Shown here: piece after piece, positions 30,058 through 39,959 of the stretch
How the letters are laid out: each line of letters begins with the position of its first letter
Numbering within the stretch: position 1 is the stretch's first letter
NCBI RefSeq assembly: GCF_035956715.1
Contig: NZ_CP108381.1
Location: forward strand, 868,001 to 932,000
DNA: 64,000 nt
Origin: Nocardia sp. NBC_01329
GTDB taxonomy: Bacteria > Actinomycetota > Actinomycetes > Mycobacteriales > Mycobacteriaceae
Reading direction: 5' to 3'
Position numbers and translations under genes: made by a program
Notes under the pieces: model-generated
What the model was told of the DNA's origin: nothing
The model's database searches: none
The model's input: the letters and a program-made list of their open reading frames with translations, nothing else

Positions 30058-30741
30058 ATGGACCATTCCGGCACCACCCGCAAGCCCGGCTTCGGCGCGA
30101 ACACAACGCAGCGAGACCGGGAAGAGGAGTCCGTCTACCACGCATTGGAGAGGTACTACAGCGCCGGTAAGGCACCCTGGGATACCGGCGTGACGCCGCC
30201 GGAACTGGTCGCCCTGGTAGAAGGAAACGACACTCTGCCGCTGGGCCGCGCCCTCGAACTCGGTTGCGGCACAGGCACCAACGCCACCTACCTCGCACGG
30301 CACGGCTGGGAAGTGACGGCCGTCGACCTGATCGACAGCGCCGTCGCTCAAGCCAGAGAAAAGGCCTCGGCAGCGGGAGCGGCGGTACGCGTCCTGCACG
30401 GCGACGCCACCCGCCTCGACGAGCTGGACGTGCCCGGCCCCTTCGACCTGTTCTTCGACCTGAGCTGTTACTGCGGGATCCCGCCGCACCGCCGCGACGC
30501 CTACGCCGCCGGACTCACCGATCGCGCCGCCCCCGGAGCGCGACTGCTGATGTTCGGCTACGGTCCTGAGCCGGTCGGCAACCCGATGCCCGAGGTCACC
30601 TCATGGGCGGAGGGCGTCACCGCCGATGAGCTCCGCACCAAGTTCCCCGGCTGGGAACTACTCGACGTCATACCGGGTACCAATCCGGTCCCGACCTTCT
30701 GGTTTACGCTGGGCCGTGCACCTGAGACGAGTGATTCCTAA
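30058..30741 (+). CDS. class I SAM-dependent methyltransferase
   Basis: 227 residues from ATG 30058 (GGAGGAAGCA directly upstream). Rossmann-fold methyltransferase with motif I ALELGCGTGTNATYLA, acidic motif VTAVDLIDSAV and motif post-I GDATRL; the layout resembles TehB/thiopurine-type methyltransferases, including the N-terminal ERYYSAGKAPWDTG. Likely a detoxifying methyltransferase induced through the divergent TetR regulator; the substrate is not visible. Confidence 0.85.
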   Translation: MDHSGTTRKPGFGANTTQRDREEESVYHALERYYSAGKAPWDTGVTPPELVALVEGNDTLPLGRALELGCGTGTNATYLARHGWEVTAVDLIDSAVAQAREKASAAGAAVRVLHGDATRLDELDVPGPFDLFFDLSCYCGIPPHRRDAYAAGLTDRAAPGARLLMFGYGPEPVGNPMPEVTSWAEGVTADELRTKFPGWELLDVIPGTNPVPTFWFTLGRAPETSDS

Positions 30742-30812
30742 TCGGTTGGAGGCGTGAGTGGCTCGCCATCAACCCTCGGCGCCGGCTCGGGTGGATTCGC
30801 TCGGTCGGTTGG

Positions 30813-31040
30813 ATGAGGTTCAGTGGCGCGAAGGCAGTCGCGGTGGCGAGCCACGCAGCGCTCAACAGCCTTGCCCGGACAAGTCCCGCCGGGGCAGGAT
30901 ATTCGCTTGGCCAGTTCTGGAAGGGAATCGAGGATCCGCAGCTACGCATCCTGCGGTTGACGCCGTGGCGTGTGCAGGTGGTCCGGGGTGGTGACCTGCG
31001 GAGCAGGATCCTGGCGTGCGAATGGAACGCGGGTTTCGTG
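30813..31040 (+). pseudogene. possible fragment of a pyridoxamine-5'-phosphate oxidase-like gene
   Basis: The frame from ATG 30813 encodes FWKGIEDPQLRILRLTPWRV QVVRGGDL, a pattern like the C-terminal half of PNPOx-fold flavin-binding proteins. No N-terminal half is visible and the frame simply runs on antisense through lppZ. I consider it a remnant; the family assignment is weak. Confidence 0.3.
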
Positions 31041-31073
31041 ATTCGGCGTTCCATCACTCCGGTCGGCGAAACG

Positions 31074-32180
31074 CTAGTCCGGGCCGCCACCGCCGGCGGT
31101 GGGAGGCGGGATGCGCACTACACGGTCGTCGTTCGGAGTGGGCTGGCCGCCGTCGGATTTGTTCGCCGTCGACACCCAGATCGTCCCGTCCATCGAGGGT
31201 GTCGCACCGAGCAGGCGGCCGTATTTGTTCGCGACGAAAACGCTGGGAGGTGCGGTGACCGCGAAAGTCTTGGGGTCCGGTGTGGCCATGGCGAGTGCCT
31301 TCGCGTCGGTCAGCGCGATCGCCACGCCCTCGGGCGTCACCGCACAACCGGCCGCTCCTGGACGGTCGGGCCAGGTCCACGCCGTGGTGACCACACCGTC
31401 TGGGCCCAGCCGCTGGAGGCGGTCCATAGTGGGGGTGCGGTCGGTGATCCAGATCTGATCGTCGCCGAGGCAGATATCGCCGGCCGAGCCGATTCCCGAC
31501 ACCGCGACCTCCGTAGGAGCGTTGCCGTTGGAGCTCGGGTTGTTCACCCGCAACAGTTTCCCGGCCTTGCTCCCGGGATCGGATGCCGCCGCGGGATCGC
31601 CGGCATCGCCGGTGAGTACCAGCATCTGATCGGGTTTCGACCAGTCGATCGCGCCGCGATTACCGGTGGTGCCCTTGGGGATTCCCGTCAAGACCGGTTT
31701 CGCCGGGCCACCCTCGGCGACCCGCACCACCCGGTTGTCGCTGCCGGTGGTGACATAGGCGTAGATCAGCCCGTCCTCGGGATAGGTGGGGGAGACCGCG
31801 ATATCGCTCAACCCGCCGTCACCCGCGGGATCGACATCGACCTTGGCCACCTCGATCGGCTGCTGCTCCGGCGCGACCTGCAGGATCCGCCCGGTGCGGC
31901 GTTCGGCCACCAGCGCGTATCCGCCCATTTCGATCAGCCCGCCGGTGGTGTCGAGGCAGCTGACCACCACGGCCGGATCGGGGTCGATACACGGACCGCT
32001 GGGTCGGGTGGTGGAACTCTCGGACTGCTTGGGTTTGGTCGGCTCCAATTCCGCGCCGTCCAGCGTCGGCTCCTCGGTGAACGGACTGGATGCGGAATCG
32101 TCGAATCGGGCGCATCCACTCAGCGCCAACGCCCCGAGTACCAGCCCCACCGTCACGCGCCGCGCGCCAACCGACCTCAT
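31074..32180 (-). CDS. lppZ: LppZ-like lipoprotein, PQQ-sugar-dehydrogenase fold
   Basis: 368 residues from ATG 32180 with lipobox ALSGC after a short signal peptide. The body is a six-bladed beta-propeller of the glucose/sorbosone dehydrogenase type: GGLSDIAVSPTYPEDGLIYAYV, GNRGAIDW, LLRVNNPS, GDICLGDDQIW. Divergent from the DoxX gene as in M. tuberculosis (Rv3006/Rv3005c). Surface-anchored; whether it has dehydrogenase activity or binds sugar is unknown. Earlier in-frame starts would leave the signal peptide internal. Confidence 0.85.
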   Translation of the reverse strand: MRSVGARRVTVGLVLGALALSGCARFDDSASSPFTEEPTLDGAELEPTKPKQSESSTTRPSGPCIDPDPAVVVSCLDTTGGLIEMGGYALVAERRTGRILQVAPEQQPIEVAKVDVDPAGDGGLSDIAVSPTYPEDGLIYAYVTTGSDNRVVRVAEGGPAKPVLTGIPKGTTGNRGAIDWSKPDQMLVLTGDAGDPAAASDPGSKAGKLLRVNNPSSNGNAPTEVAVSGIGSAGDICLGDDQIWITDRTPTMDRLQRLGPDGVVTTAWTWPDRPGAAGCAVTPEGVAIALTDAKALAMATPDPKTFAVTAPPSVFVANKYGRLLGATPSMDGTIWVSTANKSDGGQPTPNDDRVVRIPPPTAGGGGPD

Positions 32181-32349
32181 AATCGTCCAACGTAGTGGAA
32201 ATGGCGCCGGCCGTGCCCCAGAGGCCCGCCGTGAGTGGAAGCGCCGGTTCGGTCCGGGCCTGTCCGTGTGTGACACATGGGTCGGGTGTGGCGCGGACAC
32301 GCCGCTGATTCAGCAGGTGCCAGGAGGGTCGGCGGCTTAGGGTTGAGGA

Positions 32350-33213
32350 GTGAGTGCCAAGGCGAGAAACGGGTCCGCGTCCCCCGAGGCCGCGGGGCCC
32401 GGGAATCTGTCTACCGGAGAGCAGCGCGCGGTATCGACTACCGCGGGCGGGGTCGGGAGTCCCTACGATTCCCCGACCGGCCAGTTCCCCAAAGTGGCCA
32501 TGACCAAGGAGATCCCGGTGAACGCATCGGCGACCACAGGCGGCACACCGGCCGATACTCCCGGACCCGTCGGGTCCGGCGGCCCCGGGAGCCGCGACAG
32601 CACCTACGAATACGCCAGCATCCCGCCGGCCGGAAATCCGCCCAGTAGGGGCCTGCGCCGCCGCGACGGCGACGGCCGCCGCGGCACCCTCGACTTCGGG
32701 CTCTTCATCCTCCGGTTGGTCGTCGGTGCCACCTTCCTCTACCACGGCCTGCAGAAGCTGACCGGCTGGTTCCACGGCCCCGGCCTCGACGGCACCAAGA
32801 CCATGATGGAGAGCAGCGGCTGGAAGCATCCCTCGCTCGCCGCCGCCATGGTGACCGCCGGCGAGGTCGGCGGTGGCGCACTGCTGATCCTGGGCCTGGC
32901 CACACCGCTTGCCGCGGGCGCGGTGCTCGCGGTGATCCTGGACGCCTGGTTCTGGAAGCAGGGTATGCATCCGGGTTTCCAATACAAGGCCGGTCCGGGC
33001 GCGGTGGAGATGGAGAGCATCCTCGCCGGTGCGGCCGTCGCCGTAATCTTCACGGGGCCGGGGCGCTGGTCGTTGGACCGGGGGCGTGGCTGGGCGACGC
33101 GACCGGGGGTCGGTTCGTTCGTGGTATTCGTGCTGGCCGTAGCCGCCGCGGTGCTCACGTATTGGTGGCTCAAGGATGGTAATCCGCTGACCGGTATCGG
33201 TCCGTTCGACTGA
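32350..33213 (+). CDS. DoxX-family membrane protein
   Basis: 287 residues from GTG 32350; TAGGGT ends 6 nt before it (leaderless). A disordered N-terminal region of about 115 residues, rich in Pro/Gly/Ser/Thr, is followed by four transmembrane helices with the DoxX pattern LRLVVGATFLYHGLQKLTGW. DoxX proteins in mycobacteria join membrane oxidoreductase/thiol-stress complexes. It is divergent from lppZ and convergent with ilvD through a shared terminator. The long polar N-terminus is longer than in most DoxX proteins. Confidence 0.85.
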   Translation: MSAKARNGSASPEAAGPGNLSTGEQRAVSTTAGGVGSPYDSPTGQFPKVAMTKEIPVNASATTGGTPADTPGPVGSGGPGSRDSTYEYASIPPAGNPPSRGLRRRDGDGRRGTLDFGLFILRLVVGATFLYHGLQKLTGWFHGPGLDGTKTMMESSGWKHPSLAAAMVTAGEVGGGALLILGLATPLAAGAVLAVILDAWFWKQGMHPGFQYKAGPGAVEMESILAGAAVAVIFTGPGRWSLDRGRGWATRPGVGSFVVFVLAVAAAVLTYWWLKDGNPLTGIGPFD

Positions 33214-33230
33214 TCTGCCCGGTAGCCGCG

Positions 33231-33280
33231 AAGGCGCCCCCTCGGATCCCGAAGATCTTGGATTCGAGGGGGCGCCTTTT
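33231..33280. terminator. bidirectional intrinsic terminator between doxX and ilvD
   Basis: 14-bp stem AAGGCGCCCCCTCG / CGAGGGGGCGCCTT followed by TT on the plus strand. It sits between convergent stops and can serve both genes. Confidence 0.85.
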
Positions 33281-33289
33281 CGTCTGGGG

Positions 33290-35131
33290 TCACGGCACGT
33301 GCCGGACCGCGCCCTTATCGGCCGAGGTCGCCAGCGCGGCGTAGGCACGCAGTGCGGTGGTGACCGGCCGTTCCCGGTTCTGCGGCTGCCACGGACGTTC
33401 GCGGGCTTCCATCTTGGACCGGCGCTCCGCCAGAACCGTGTCGTCGACGAGGACCTCCAGAGCCCGGGTCGCGACATCGATGCGGATCCGGTCACCGTTC
33501 TCCACCAGGCCGATCACGCCGCCACTGGCCGCTTCCGGCGAGATATGGCCGATCGACAGACCCGAGGTGCCACCGGAGAACCGTCCGTCGGTGATCAGGG
33601 CGCACTGTTTACCCAGACCCGCGCCCTTGAGGAACGCGGTCGGGTGCAGCATCTCCTGCATGCCCGGGCCACCCGCCGGACCCTCGTAACGCACCACGAG
33701 CACATCGCCGGGCTGGATCTTCTTGCCCAGGATCACCGACACGGCTTCCTCCTGGGACTCCACTACGACGGCCGGGCCCTCGAAGGAGAACAGTTCCTCG
33801 TCGATACCGGCGGTCTTGAGCACCGCGCCGTCCACCGCGATATTGCCGCGCAATACCACCAGCCCGCCTTCGACGGTATAGGCGTGTTCGCTATCGCGGA
33901 TGCAACCGCCCGCCGCATCGGTATCCAGTGACGACCAGCGGTTATCGGTCGAGAACGGTTCGGTGGTGCGCACCCCGCCCGGCGCCGCGTGGAAGAGTTC
34001 GAGCGCTTCCGCCGACGCCTTACCCGAACGGATATCCCAGGCATCGAGCCATTCGTCCACCGTGGCGCTGTGCACCGTCGTCACATCGGTTTCCAACAGC
34101 CCGGCCCGGCGCAGCTCACCGAGGATGGCGGGAATCCCGCCGGCCCGGTGCACATCCTCCATGTGATAGTCGGAGTTCGGCGCCACCTTCGACAGGGTCG
34201 GCACGTTGCGGCTGATGGTTTCGATGGTGTGCAGATCGAAGTCGATCTCACCCTCCTGGGCCGCGGCCAGGGTGTGCAGCACGGTATTGGTCGAACCGCC
34301 CATCGCGACGTCCAGGGCCATCGCATTGCGGAAGGCTTTGTCGTTCGCCACATTGCGCGGCAGCACCGTCGCGTCGTCGTCGCGGTACCAACGGGTCGCG
34401 ATATCGACGATCACCCGGCCGGCCCGCTCGAACAGCGCCCGTCGCGCGGCGTGGGTGGCCAGCGTGGAACCGTTGCCCGGCAGGGCCAGACCCAGCGCCT
34501 CGGTGAGGCAGTTCATGGAGTTCGCGGTGAACATGCCGGAGCAGGATCCGCAGGTCGGGCAGGCACTGCGCTCGACCTCGTCGAGCCCTTCGTCGGTCAC
34601 GGCGGAGTTCGCGCTCGCCGATATGGCGGTGATCAGGTCGGTGGGTGCTTGGGCCACACCACCCACCACCACGGCCTTGCCGGCTTCCATCGGTCCACCG
34701 GAGACGAACACCGCGGGGATGTTCAACCGCATGGCGGCATTCAGCATGCCGGGGGTGATCTTGTCGCAGTTGGAGATGCACACCAGCGCGTCGGCGGTGT
34801 GCGCGTTCGCCATGTATTCCACCGAGTCGGCGATGATCTCGCGGCTGGGCAGCGAGTAGAGCATGCCGCCGTGACCCATGGCGATACCGTCGTCCACCGC
34901 GATGGTGTGGAATTCGCGCGGTACCCCACCCGCTTCCCGTACCGCGGCGGCCACGATGTCGCCCACGTTCTTCAGGTGTACGTGCCCGGGCACGAACTGG
35001 GTGTAGGAGTTGGCGATCGCGACGATCGGCTTACCGAAATCGGAGTCGGTCATACCGGTGGCCCGCCACAGGGCGCGGGCGCCGGCGGCATTGCGGCCGA
35101 TGGTGGTTGTTCGGGAACGAAGCGGTGGCAT
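33290..35131 (-). CDS. ilvD: dihydroxy-acid dehydratase
   Basis: 613 residues from ATG 35131 (GAGGAC upstream). Third common step of valine/isoleucine synthesis, an Fe-S enzyme. Cysteines in [13 protein letters not shown] and [18 protein letters not shown], the Mg-binding carbamylated-Lys region, and the C-terminal [19 protein letters not shown] are all present. It lies beside the ilvBN-ilvC cluster on the opposite strand; in M. tuberculosis ilvD is elsewhere, so clustering here is a lineage feature. Confidence 0.97.
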   Translation of the reverse strand: MPPLRSRTTTIGRNAAGARALWRATGMTDSDFGKPIVAIANSYTQFVPGHVHLKNVGDIVAAAVREAGGVPREFHTIAVDDGIAMGHGGMLYSLPSREIIADSVEYMANAHTADALVCISNCDKITPGMLNAAMRLNIPAVFVSGGPMEAGKAVVVGGVAQAPTDLITAISASANSAVTDEGLDEVERSACPTCGSCSGMFTANSMNCLTEALGLALPGNGSTLATHAARRALFERAGRVIVDIATRWYRDDDATVLPRNVANDKAFRNAMALDVAMGGSTNTVLHTLAAAQEGEIDFDLHTIETISRNVPTLSKVAPNSDYHMEDVHRAGGIPAILGELRRAGLLETDVTTVHSATVDEWLDAWDIRSGKASAEALELFHAAPGGVRTTEPFSTDNRWSSLDTDAAGGCIRDSEHAYTVEGGLVVLRGNIAVDGAVLKTAGIDEELFSFEGPAVVVESQEEAVSVILGKKIQPGDVLVVRYEGPAGGPGMQEMLHPTAFLKGAGLGKQCALITDGRFSGGTSGLSIGHISPEAASGGVIGLVENGDRIRIDVATRALEVLVDDTVLAERRSKMEARERPWQPQNRERPVTTALRAYAALATSADKGAVRHVP

Positions 35132-35228
35132 GAGTGTCCTCGGTCTGGTCGCGGGCGGAACGAATGCGACTGCGCCGTATCGCCCGAGCAGATGACCGCG
35201 CGTGCGGTGCGATCGGCGATTCCTCAGG

Positions 35229-35921
35229 CTACTCCCGCCCGGAAGTGGACCCGGTTTCGGTATCGGGAGCTCGCGGAGCCGGGGCGCTGGCGCCTGTTGC
35301 GGCGGAGTCGCCGGACTCGGATCGATCGGTGGCGGTGTTCGCCGTGGCCGCGCCGGGTGCGGAGTCGCCGGTTTCGGCATCGTCGGTGACGGCTTCCCCG
35401 GCAGCGGAATCCCCGACAGCGGAATCGGCGGCCGGAGAATCTGCTGTGGTCGGATCGGGAATCGCGAACGGGTCCGGGATACGCCCACCCGAGGCGTCCA
35501 CCAGATCACGCAAACGGTCGTAGCTCACGGCCGGCAGGGATACCTCGGTGTCGTCGTCGAGGTGTGCCCGTACGAATCCGCGCTTGGGAATGCTGAGGCC
35601 CCGCACCTGTGCCCAGTCGATATGCCGGGACGAGAACACCGACCGGAGATCCAGCCCGCGCGGGGAGACGGTGGTCTGGGTCCGCACGATCCAGACCAGT
35701 GCCGCGATCGGGATGATCGCCAGCCAGAAAAGTCCGCCGGGCCAGCCGACGATGGGGAAGAACACGCACATCGCCAGGAGGAACACGCCGAGGAAGGACA
35801 GCCGTGTCGTGCGGATCACACGCGTCGGTCCCGGCGGCGCCGAATCCCTACCCGTTACCTCCGCGGCGGCGGGGTTGTGGGACGATTCAGGTGGTGGCAC
35901 GGACTGATGCGGTGATGACAC
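35229..35921 (-). CDS. PH-domain membrane protein (Cfp6/Rv3004 type)
   Basis: 230 residues from GTG 35921. Two transmembrane helices ([18 protein letters not shown] and [16 protein letters not shown]) are followed by a bacterial PH domain ([24 protein letters not shown]; a short turn, then [19 protein letters not shown]). The last about 75 residues are low-complexity Ala/Thr/Asp/Ser and absent from the mycobacterial protein. Position between ilvD and ilvB corresponds to Rv3004. Function unknown. Confidence 0.8.
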   Translation of the reverse strand: MSSPHQSVPPPESSHNPAAAEVTGRDSAPPGPTRVIRTTRLSFLGVFLLAMCVFFPIVGWPGGLFWLAIIPIAALVWIVRTQTTVSPRGLDLRSVFSSRHIDWAQVRGLSIPKRGFVRAHLDDDTEVSLPAVSYDRLRDLVDASGGRIPDPFAIPDPTTADSPAADSAVGDSAAGEAVTDDAETGDSAPGAATANTATDRSESGDSAATGASAPAPRAPDTETGSTSGRE

Positions 35922-35966
35922 CTCACCATCCTCGCATCATGGTGGACCGGCGTGAGCACCCGCTAC

Positions 35967-35985
35967 CTTCCCACATAATGGGAAG
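35967..35985. promoter_or_regulatory. inverted repeat over putative ilvB promoter -10
   Basis: CTTCCCA-CATAA-TGGGAAG: perfect 7-bp arms, with the -10-like CATAAT (35974-35979) in the centre. It lies between divergent PH-protein and ilvB genes and could be an operator. Confidence 0.5.
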
Positions 35986-36031
35986 TCGGCGGTCAGCTGT
36001 TTGACTCCGCACCACACGCACACATACCGTC

Positions 36032-36085
36032 ATGCGCGTGAATCGAAACGAGATGCTCGTAATCGGCCGGCGCGTCCAGCGCTGA
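36032..36085 (+). CDS. ilvB leader peptide (17 codons)
   Basis: ATG 36032 to TGA 36085, peptide MRVNRNEMLVIGRRVQR. It contains consecutive Leu-Val-Ile codons plus two further Val codons and precedes a terminator hairpin and ilvB. This is the layout of ribosome-stalling attenuators for branched-chain amino acids. No strong ribosome-binding site is visible. Confidence 0.7.
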   Translation: MRVNRNEMLVIGRRVQR

Positions 36086-36129
36086 GCCAGACGATCCGGA
36101 GTCGAATACGTCAGCTCGCACTGCGACGC

Positions 36130-36168
36130 GCCACCCTCGAACAGCCGCCGGCTGTCGGGGGCTTTTTT
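36130..36168 (+). terminator. ilvB attenuator terminator
   Basis: Inner stem ACAGCC-gcc-GGCTGT, extended by GCCaCC / GGgGGC, followed by six T residues (36163-36168). It is 42 nt upstream of the ilvB GTG and downstream of the Leu-Val-Ile leader peptide, so it is expected to stop transcription when branched-chain aminoacyl-tRNAs are plentiful. Confidence 0.75.
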
Positions 36169-36210
36169 ATGTCGGGACCAGTGAACGACAAGCAGTAAGG
36201 AACCAAGACG

Positions 36211-38130
36211 GTGAGCGCACCAACTACCCGGCCCGGGCCCGCGGCCCGCAGGCCCGCGCCTTCGAATACGCCGGCCCCCGCCGGCGCTCCGACCACCCCG
36301 GCGAACCGCCGCCAGGTCCCGCCCGAGCGGGTCATCGGCGCGCAGTCCGTCGTCCGCTCCCTCGAGGAGCTCGGCGTCGACACCGTATTCGGCATTCCGG
36401 GTGGCGCTGTCCTTCCGCTCTACGATCCGCTCTTCGATTCCACCAAAGTGCGCCATGTGCTCGTGCGGCACGAGCAGGGCGCGGGCCACGCGGCCACCGG
36501 GTATGCCCAGGCCACCGGCAAGGTCGGCGTCTGTATGGCCACTTCCGGCCCCGGCGCGACCAACCTGGTGACCCCGATCGCGGACGCCCAGATGGACTCG
36601 GTGCCGATGGTCGCGATCACCGGTCAGGTCGGCCGCAGCCTGATCGGTACCGACGCGTTTCAGGAAGCCGATATCTCCGGCATCACCATGCCGATCACCA
36701 AGCACAACTTCCTGATCAAAGACGCCGCCGATATCCCGCGCATCCTCGCCGAGGCCTTCTATCTGGCGTCGAGCGGAAGACCCGGTGTGGTGCTGGTCGA
36801 TATCCCGAAAGATGTGCTGCAGGAGCAGACGACCTTCAGCTGGCCGCCGGAGATGCGGCTGCCCGGCTACCGTCCGGTCACCAAACCGCACGGTAAGCAG
36901 GTGCGCGAGGCCGCCCGGTTGATCGCCGAATCCGCTCAGCCCGTGCTCTACGTCGGCGGTGGTGTGATCAAGTCGGACGCGTCGGCCGAACTGCTCGAGC
37001 TCGCCGAACTCACCGGTATCCCGGTGGTCACCACTCTGATGGCGCGCGGTGCGTTCCCCGACAGCCACGAACTCAATATGGGTATGCCGGGTATGCACGG
37101 CACCGTGGCCGCGGTGGCCGCCCTGCAGAAGTCGGATCTGCTGATCACCCTCGGCGCCCGGTTCGACGACCGTGTCACCGGTCGGCTGGATTCGTTCGCA
37201 CCGAGCGCCAAGATCATCCATGCCGATATCGACCCGGCCGAGATCGGCAAGAACCGGCACGCCGATGTGCCGATCGTCGGCGACTGCCGCGAGGTGATCA
37301 CCGAACTCATCGAAACCCTGCGCGCCGACCCGGCCGGTTTCGAACTCGACCTGACCGCCTGGCGGGTCTACCTCGACGGTGTCCGTGAGTCCTACCCGCT
37401 CGGCTGGACCAAGCCGGCCGACGGATCGGTGTCGCCGGAATTCGTCATCGAGACCCTGGGGCGGCTGGCCGGGCCCGATGCGATCTACTGCGCGGGCGTC
37501 GGCCAGCACCAGATGTGGGCCGCCCAGTTCATCAAGTACGAGAAGCCGCGCACCTGGCTGAACTCCGGCGGCGCTGGAACCATGGGTTACGCGGTGCCGG
37601 CCGCCATGGGCGCCAAGATGGGTCAGCCCGACCGTGAGGTGTGGGCGGTCGACGGTGACGGCTGCTTCCAGATGACCAATCAGGAACTCGCCACCTGCGC
37701 GGTGGAGGGTGTGCCGATCAAGGTCGCGCTGATCAACAACGGCAACCTGGGCATGGTCCGCCAGTGGCAGACCCTGTTCTACGACCAGCGCTACTCCAAT
37801 ACCGACCTCAAGACCCACGGTCTGCGCATCCCCGATTTCGTGAAGCTCGCGGAGGCGCTGGGCTGCCACGGGATCCGGGTGGAGAGGGAAGAAGACGTCG
37901 AGGCCGCGATCCGTGAGGCCCAGTCGATCGACGACCGTCCCGTGGTGATCGATTTCATCGTCGGTAAGGACGCCCAGGTGTGGCCGATGGTCGCCTCCGG
38001 CACCAGCAACGACGAGATCATGGCGGCCCGAGGTATCCGGCCGCTGTTCGACGAGGATGAGCAGGCCGCCGAACCCGCCGTCATCCACGAAGCCATGAAC
38101 CGTGAGCAGGCCGAGGGGAACCCATCATGA
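36211..38130 (+). CDS. ilvB: acetolactate synthase large subunit
   Basis: 639 residues from GTG 36211 (TAAGGA upstream). ThDP-dependent condensation of pyruvate, first step of Val/Leu/Ile synthesis. Motifs: [26 protein letters not shown] (catalytic Glu), SGPGATN, the FAD-binding middle domain, and the ThDP motif [14 protein letters not shown] with NNGNLGMV. A Pro/Ala-rich N-terminal extension of about 35 residues is typical for this order. Overlaps ilvN by ATGA. Regulated by the upstream leader. Confidence 0.97.
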   Translation: MSAPTTRPGPAARRPAPSNTPAPAGAPTTPANRRQVPPERVIGAQSVVRSLEELGVDTVFGIPGGAVLPLYDPLFDSTKVRHVLVRHEQGAGHAATGYAQATGKVGVCMATSGPGATNLVTPIADAQMDSVPMVAITGQVGRSLIGTDAFQEADISGITMPITKHNFLIKDAADIPRILAEAFYLASSGRPGVVLVDIPKDVLQEQTTFSWPPEMRLPGYRPVTKPHGKQVREAARLIAESAQPVLYVGGGVIKSDASAELLELAELTGIPVVTTLMARGAFPDSHELNMGMPGMHGTVAAVAALQKSDLLITLGARFDDRVTGRLDSFAPSAKIIHADIDPAEIGKNRHADVPIVGDCREVITELIETLRADPAGFELDLTAWRVYLDGVRESYPLGWTKPADGSVSPEFVIETLGRLAGPDAIYCAGVGQHQMWAAQFIKYEKPRTWLNSGGAGTMGYAVPAAMGAKMGQPDREVWAVDGDGCFQMTNQELATCAVEGVPIKVALINNGNLGMVRQWQTLFYDQRYSNTDLKTHGLRIPDFVKLAEALGCHGIRVEREEDVEAAIREAQSIDDRPVVIDFIVGKDAQVWPMVASGTSNDEIMAARGIRPLFDEDEQAAEPAVIHEAMNREQAEGNPS

Positions 38131-38630
38131 GCACCACCCACACCCTCAGCGTCCTGGTCGAGGACAAGCCCGGCGTGCTCGCCCGGGTGGCCAGCCTGTT
38201 CTCCCGCCGCGGTTTCAATATCGAATCCCTCGCGGTCGGGGCGACCGAGGTCAAGGAGATCTCTCGGATGACCATCGTGGTCACCGTGGACGATCTGCCG
38301 CTGGAACAGGTCACCAAACAGCTGAACAAGCTGGTGAACGTGATCAAGATCGTCGAGCAGGACCCGGACACCTCCGTGGCCCGCGAACTGATCCTGGTGA
38401 AGGTCCGTGCCGACGCCAGTGTGCGCACCCAGGTGATCGAATCGGTCAACCTGTTCCGCGCCAAGGTCATCGACGTCTCGCCCGACGCGCTCACCGTCGA
38501 GGCGACCGGCACCCGGTCCAAGCTCGACGCGCTGCTGCGGATGCTCGAGCCGTACGGCATCCGGGAGATCGTGCAATCCGGGGTGGTGGCCGTGGGCCGC
38601 GGACCGAAGTCCATCACCGCCACCCGCTGA
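38127..38630 (+). CDS. ilvN: acetolactate synthase small (regulatory) subunit
   Basis: 167 residues. The N-terminal ACT domain ([21 protein letters not shown]) binds valine for feedback inhibition; the C-terminal ALS_ss_C domain (LILVKVRAD ... [17 protein letters not shown]) stimulates IlvB. The start overlaps the ilvB stop, ensuring stoichiometric synthesis. Confidence 0.97.
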   Translation: MSTTHTLSVLVEDKPGVLARVASLFSRRGFNIESLAVGATEVKEISRMTIVVTVDDLPLEQVTKQLNKLVNVIKIVEQDPDTSVARELILVKVRADASVRTQVIESVNLFRAKVIDVSPDALTVEATGTRSKLDALLRMLEPYGIREIVQSGVVAVGRGPKSITATR

Positions 38631-38705
38631 ACCCGCGGCCGGGCGCACCCGCGTCCGGCCCGTCTTCCGTGCCTCGTTTTACCGTTTCCCGCGCGTTGCG
38701 GGTAA

Positions 38706-39746
<1,041 letters not shown>

Positions 39747-39760
39747 CCTGCACCACCACA

Positions 39761-39800
39761 CAGAAGGGTCCGTTCGCGACAGTAGGAACGGACCCTTCTG
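39761..39800 (+). terminator. strong hairpin after ilvC
   Basis: 15-bp perfect stem CAGAAGGGTCCGTTC / GAACGGACCCTTCTG with a 10-nt loop, 15 nt downstream of the ilvC stop. Confidence 0.85.
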
Positions 39801-39959
39801 CATTGTCCCGACAGAGTCGGTTTGTCCTCGGCCCTGTGCAGCTCTGCGGTACGCGATGTGCTGTCCGGCGTCACACCCGGCGCACTCGATTCTCTCGCCG
39901 CCGCCAGAGAATCGGTCCCCGGCGGCGGCCGGATCGCAGTATGTGATGCCGAATCGACG

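Noticed and set aside
30813..32195. 460-residue plus-strand frame
   Set aside because: Only the first 75 residues show any family resemblance; the rest is antisense to lppZ.
33989..35389. 466-residue plus-strand frame antisense to ilvD
   Set aside because: ilvD on the minus strand carries all Fe-S cysteines; the plus frame is a shadow rich in His/Gly/Arg.
36001..36030. TTGACT with TACCGT as the ilvB promoter
   Set aside because: The -10 would place the transcript start inside the leader peptide; the CATAAT box at 35974 fits better.
35923..38088. 721-residue open frame on the minus strand
   Set aside because: It is antisense to ilvB, whose protein is unmistakable; the minus product has no known domain and is His/Gly/Asp-rich as expected for an antisense shadow in high-GC DNA.
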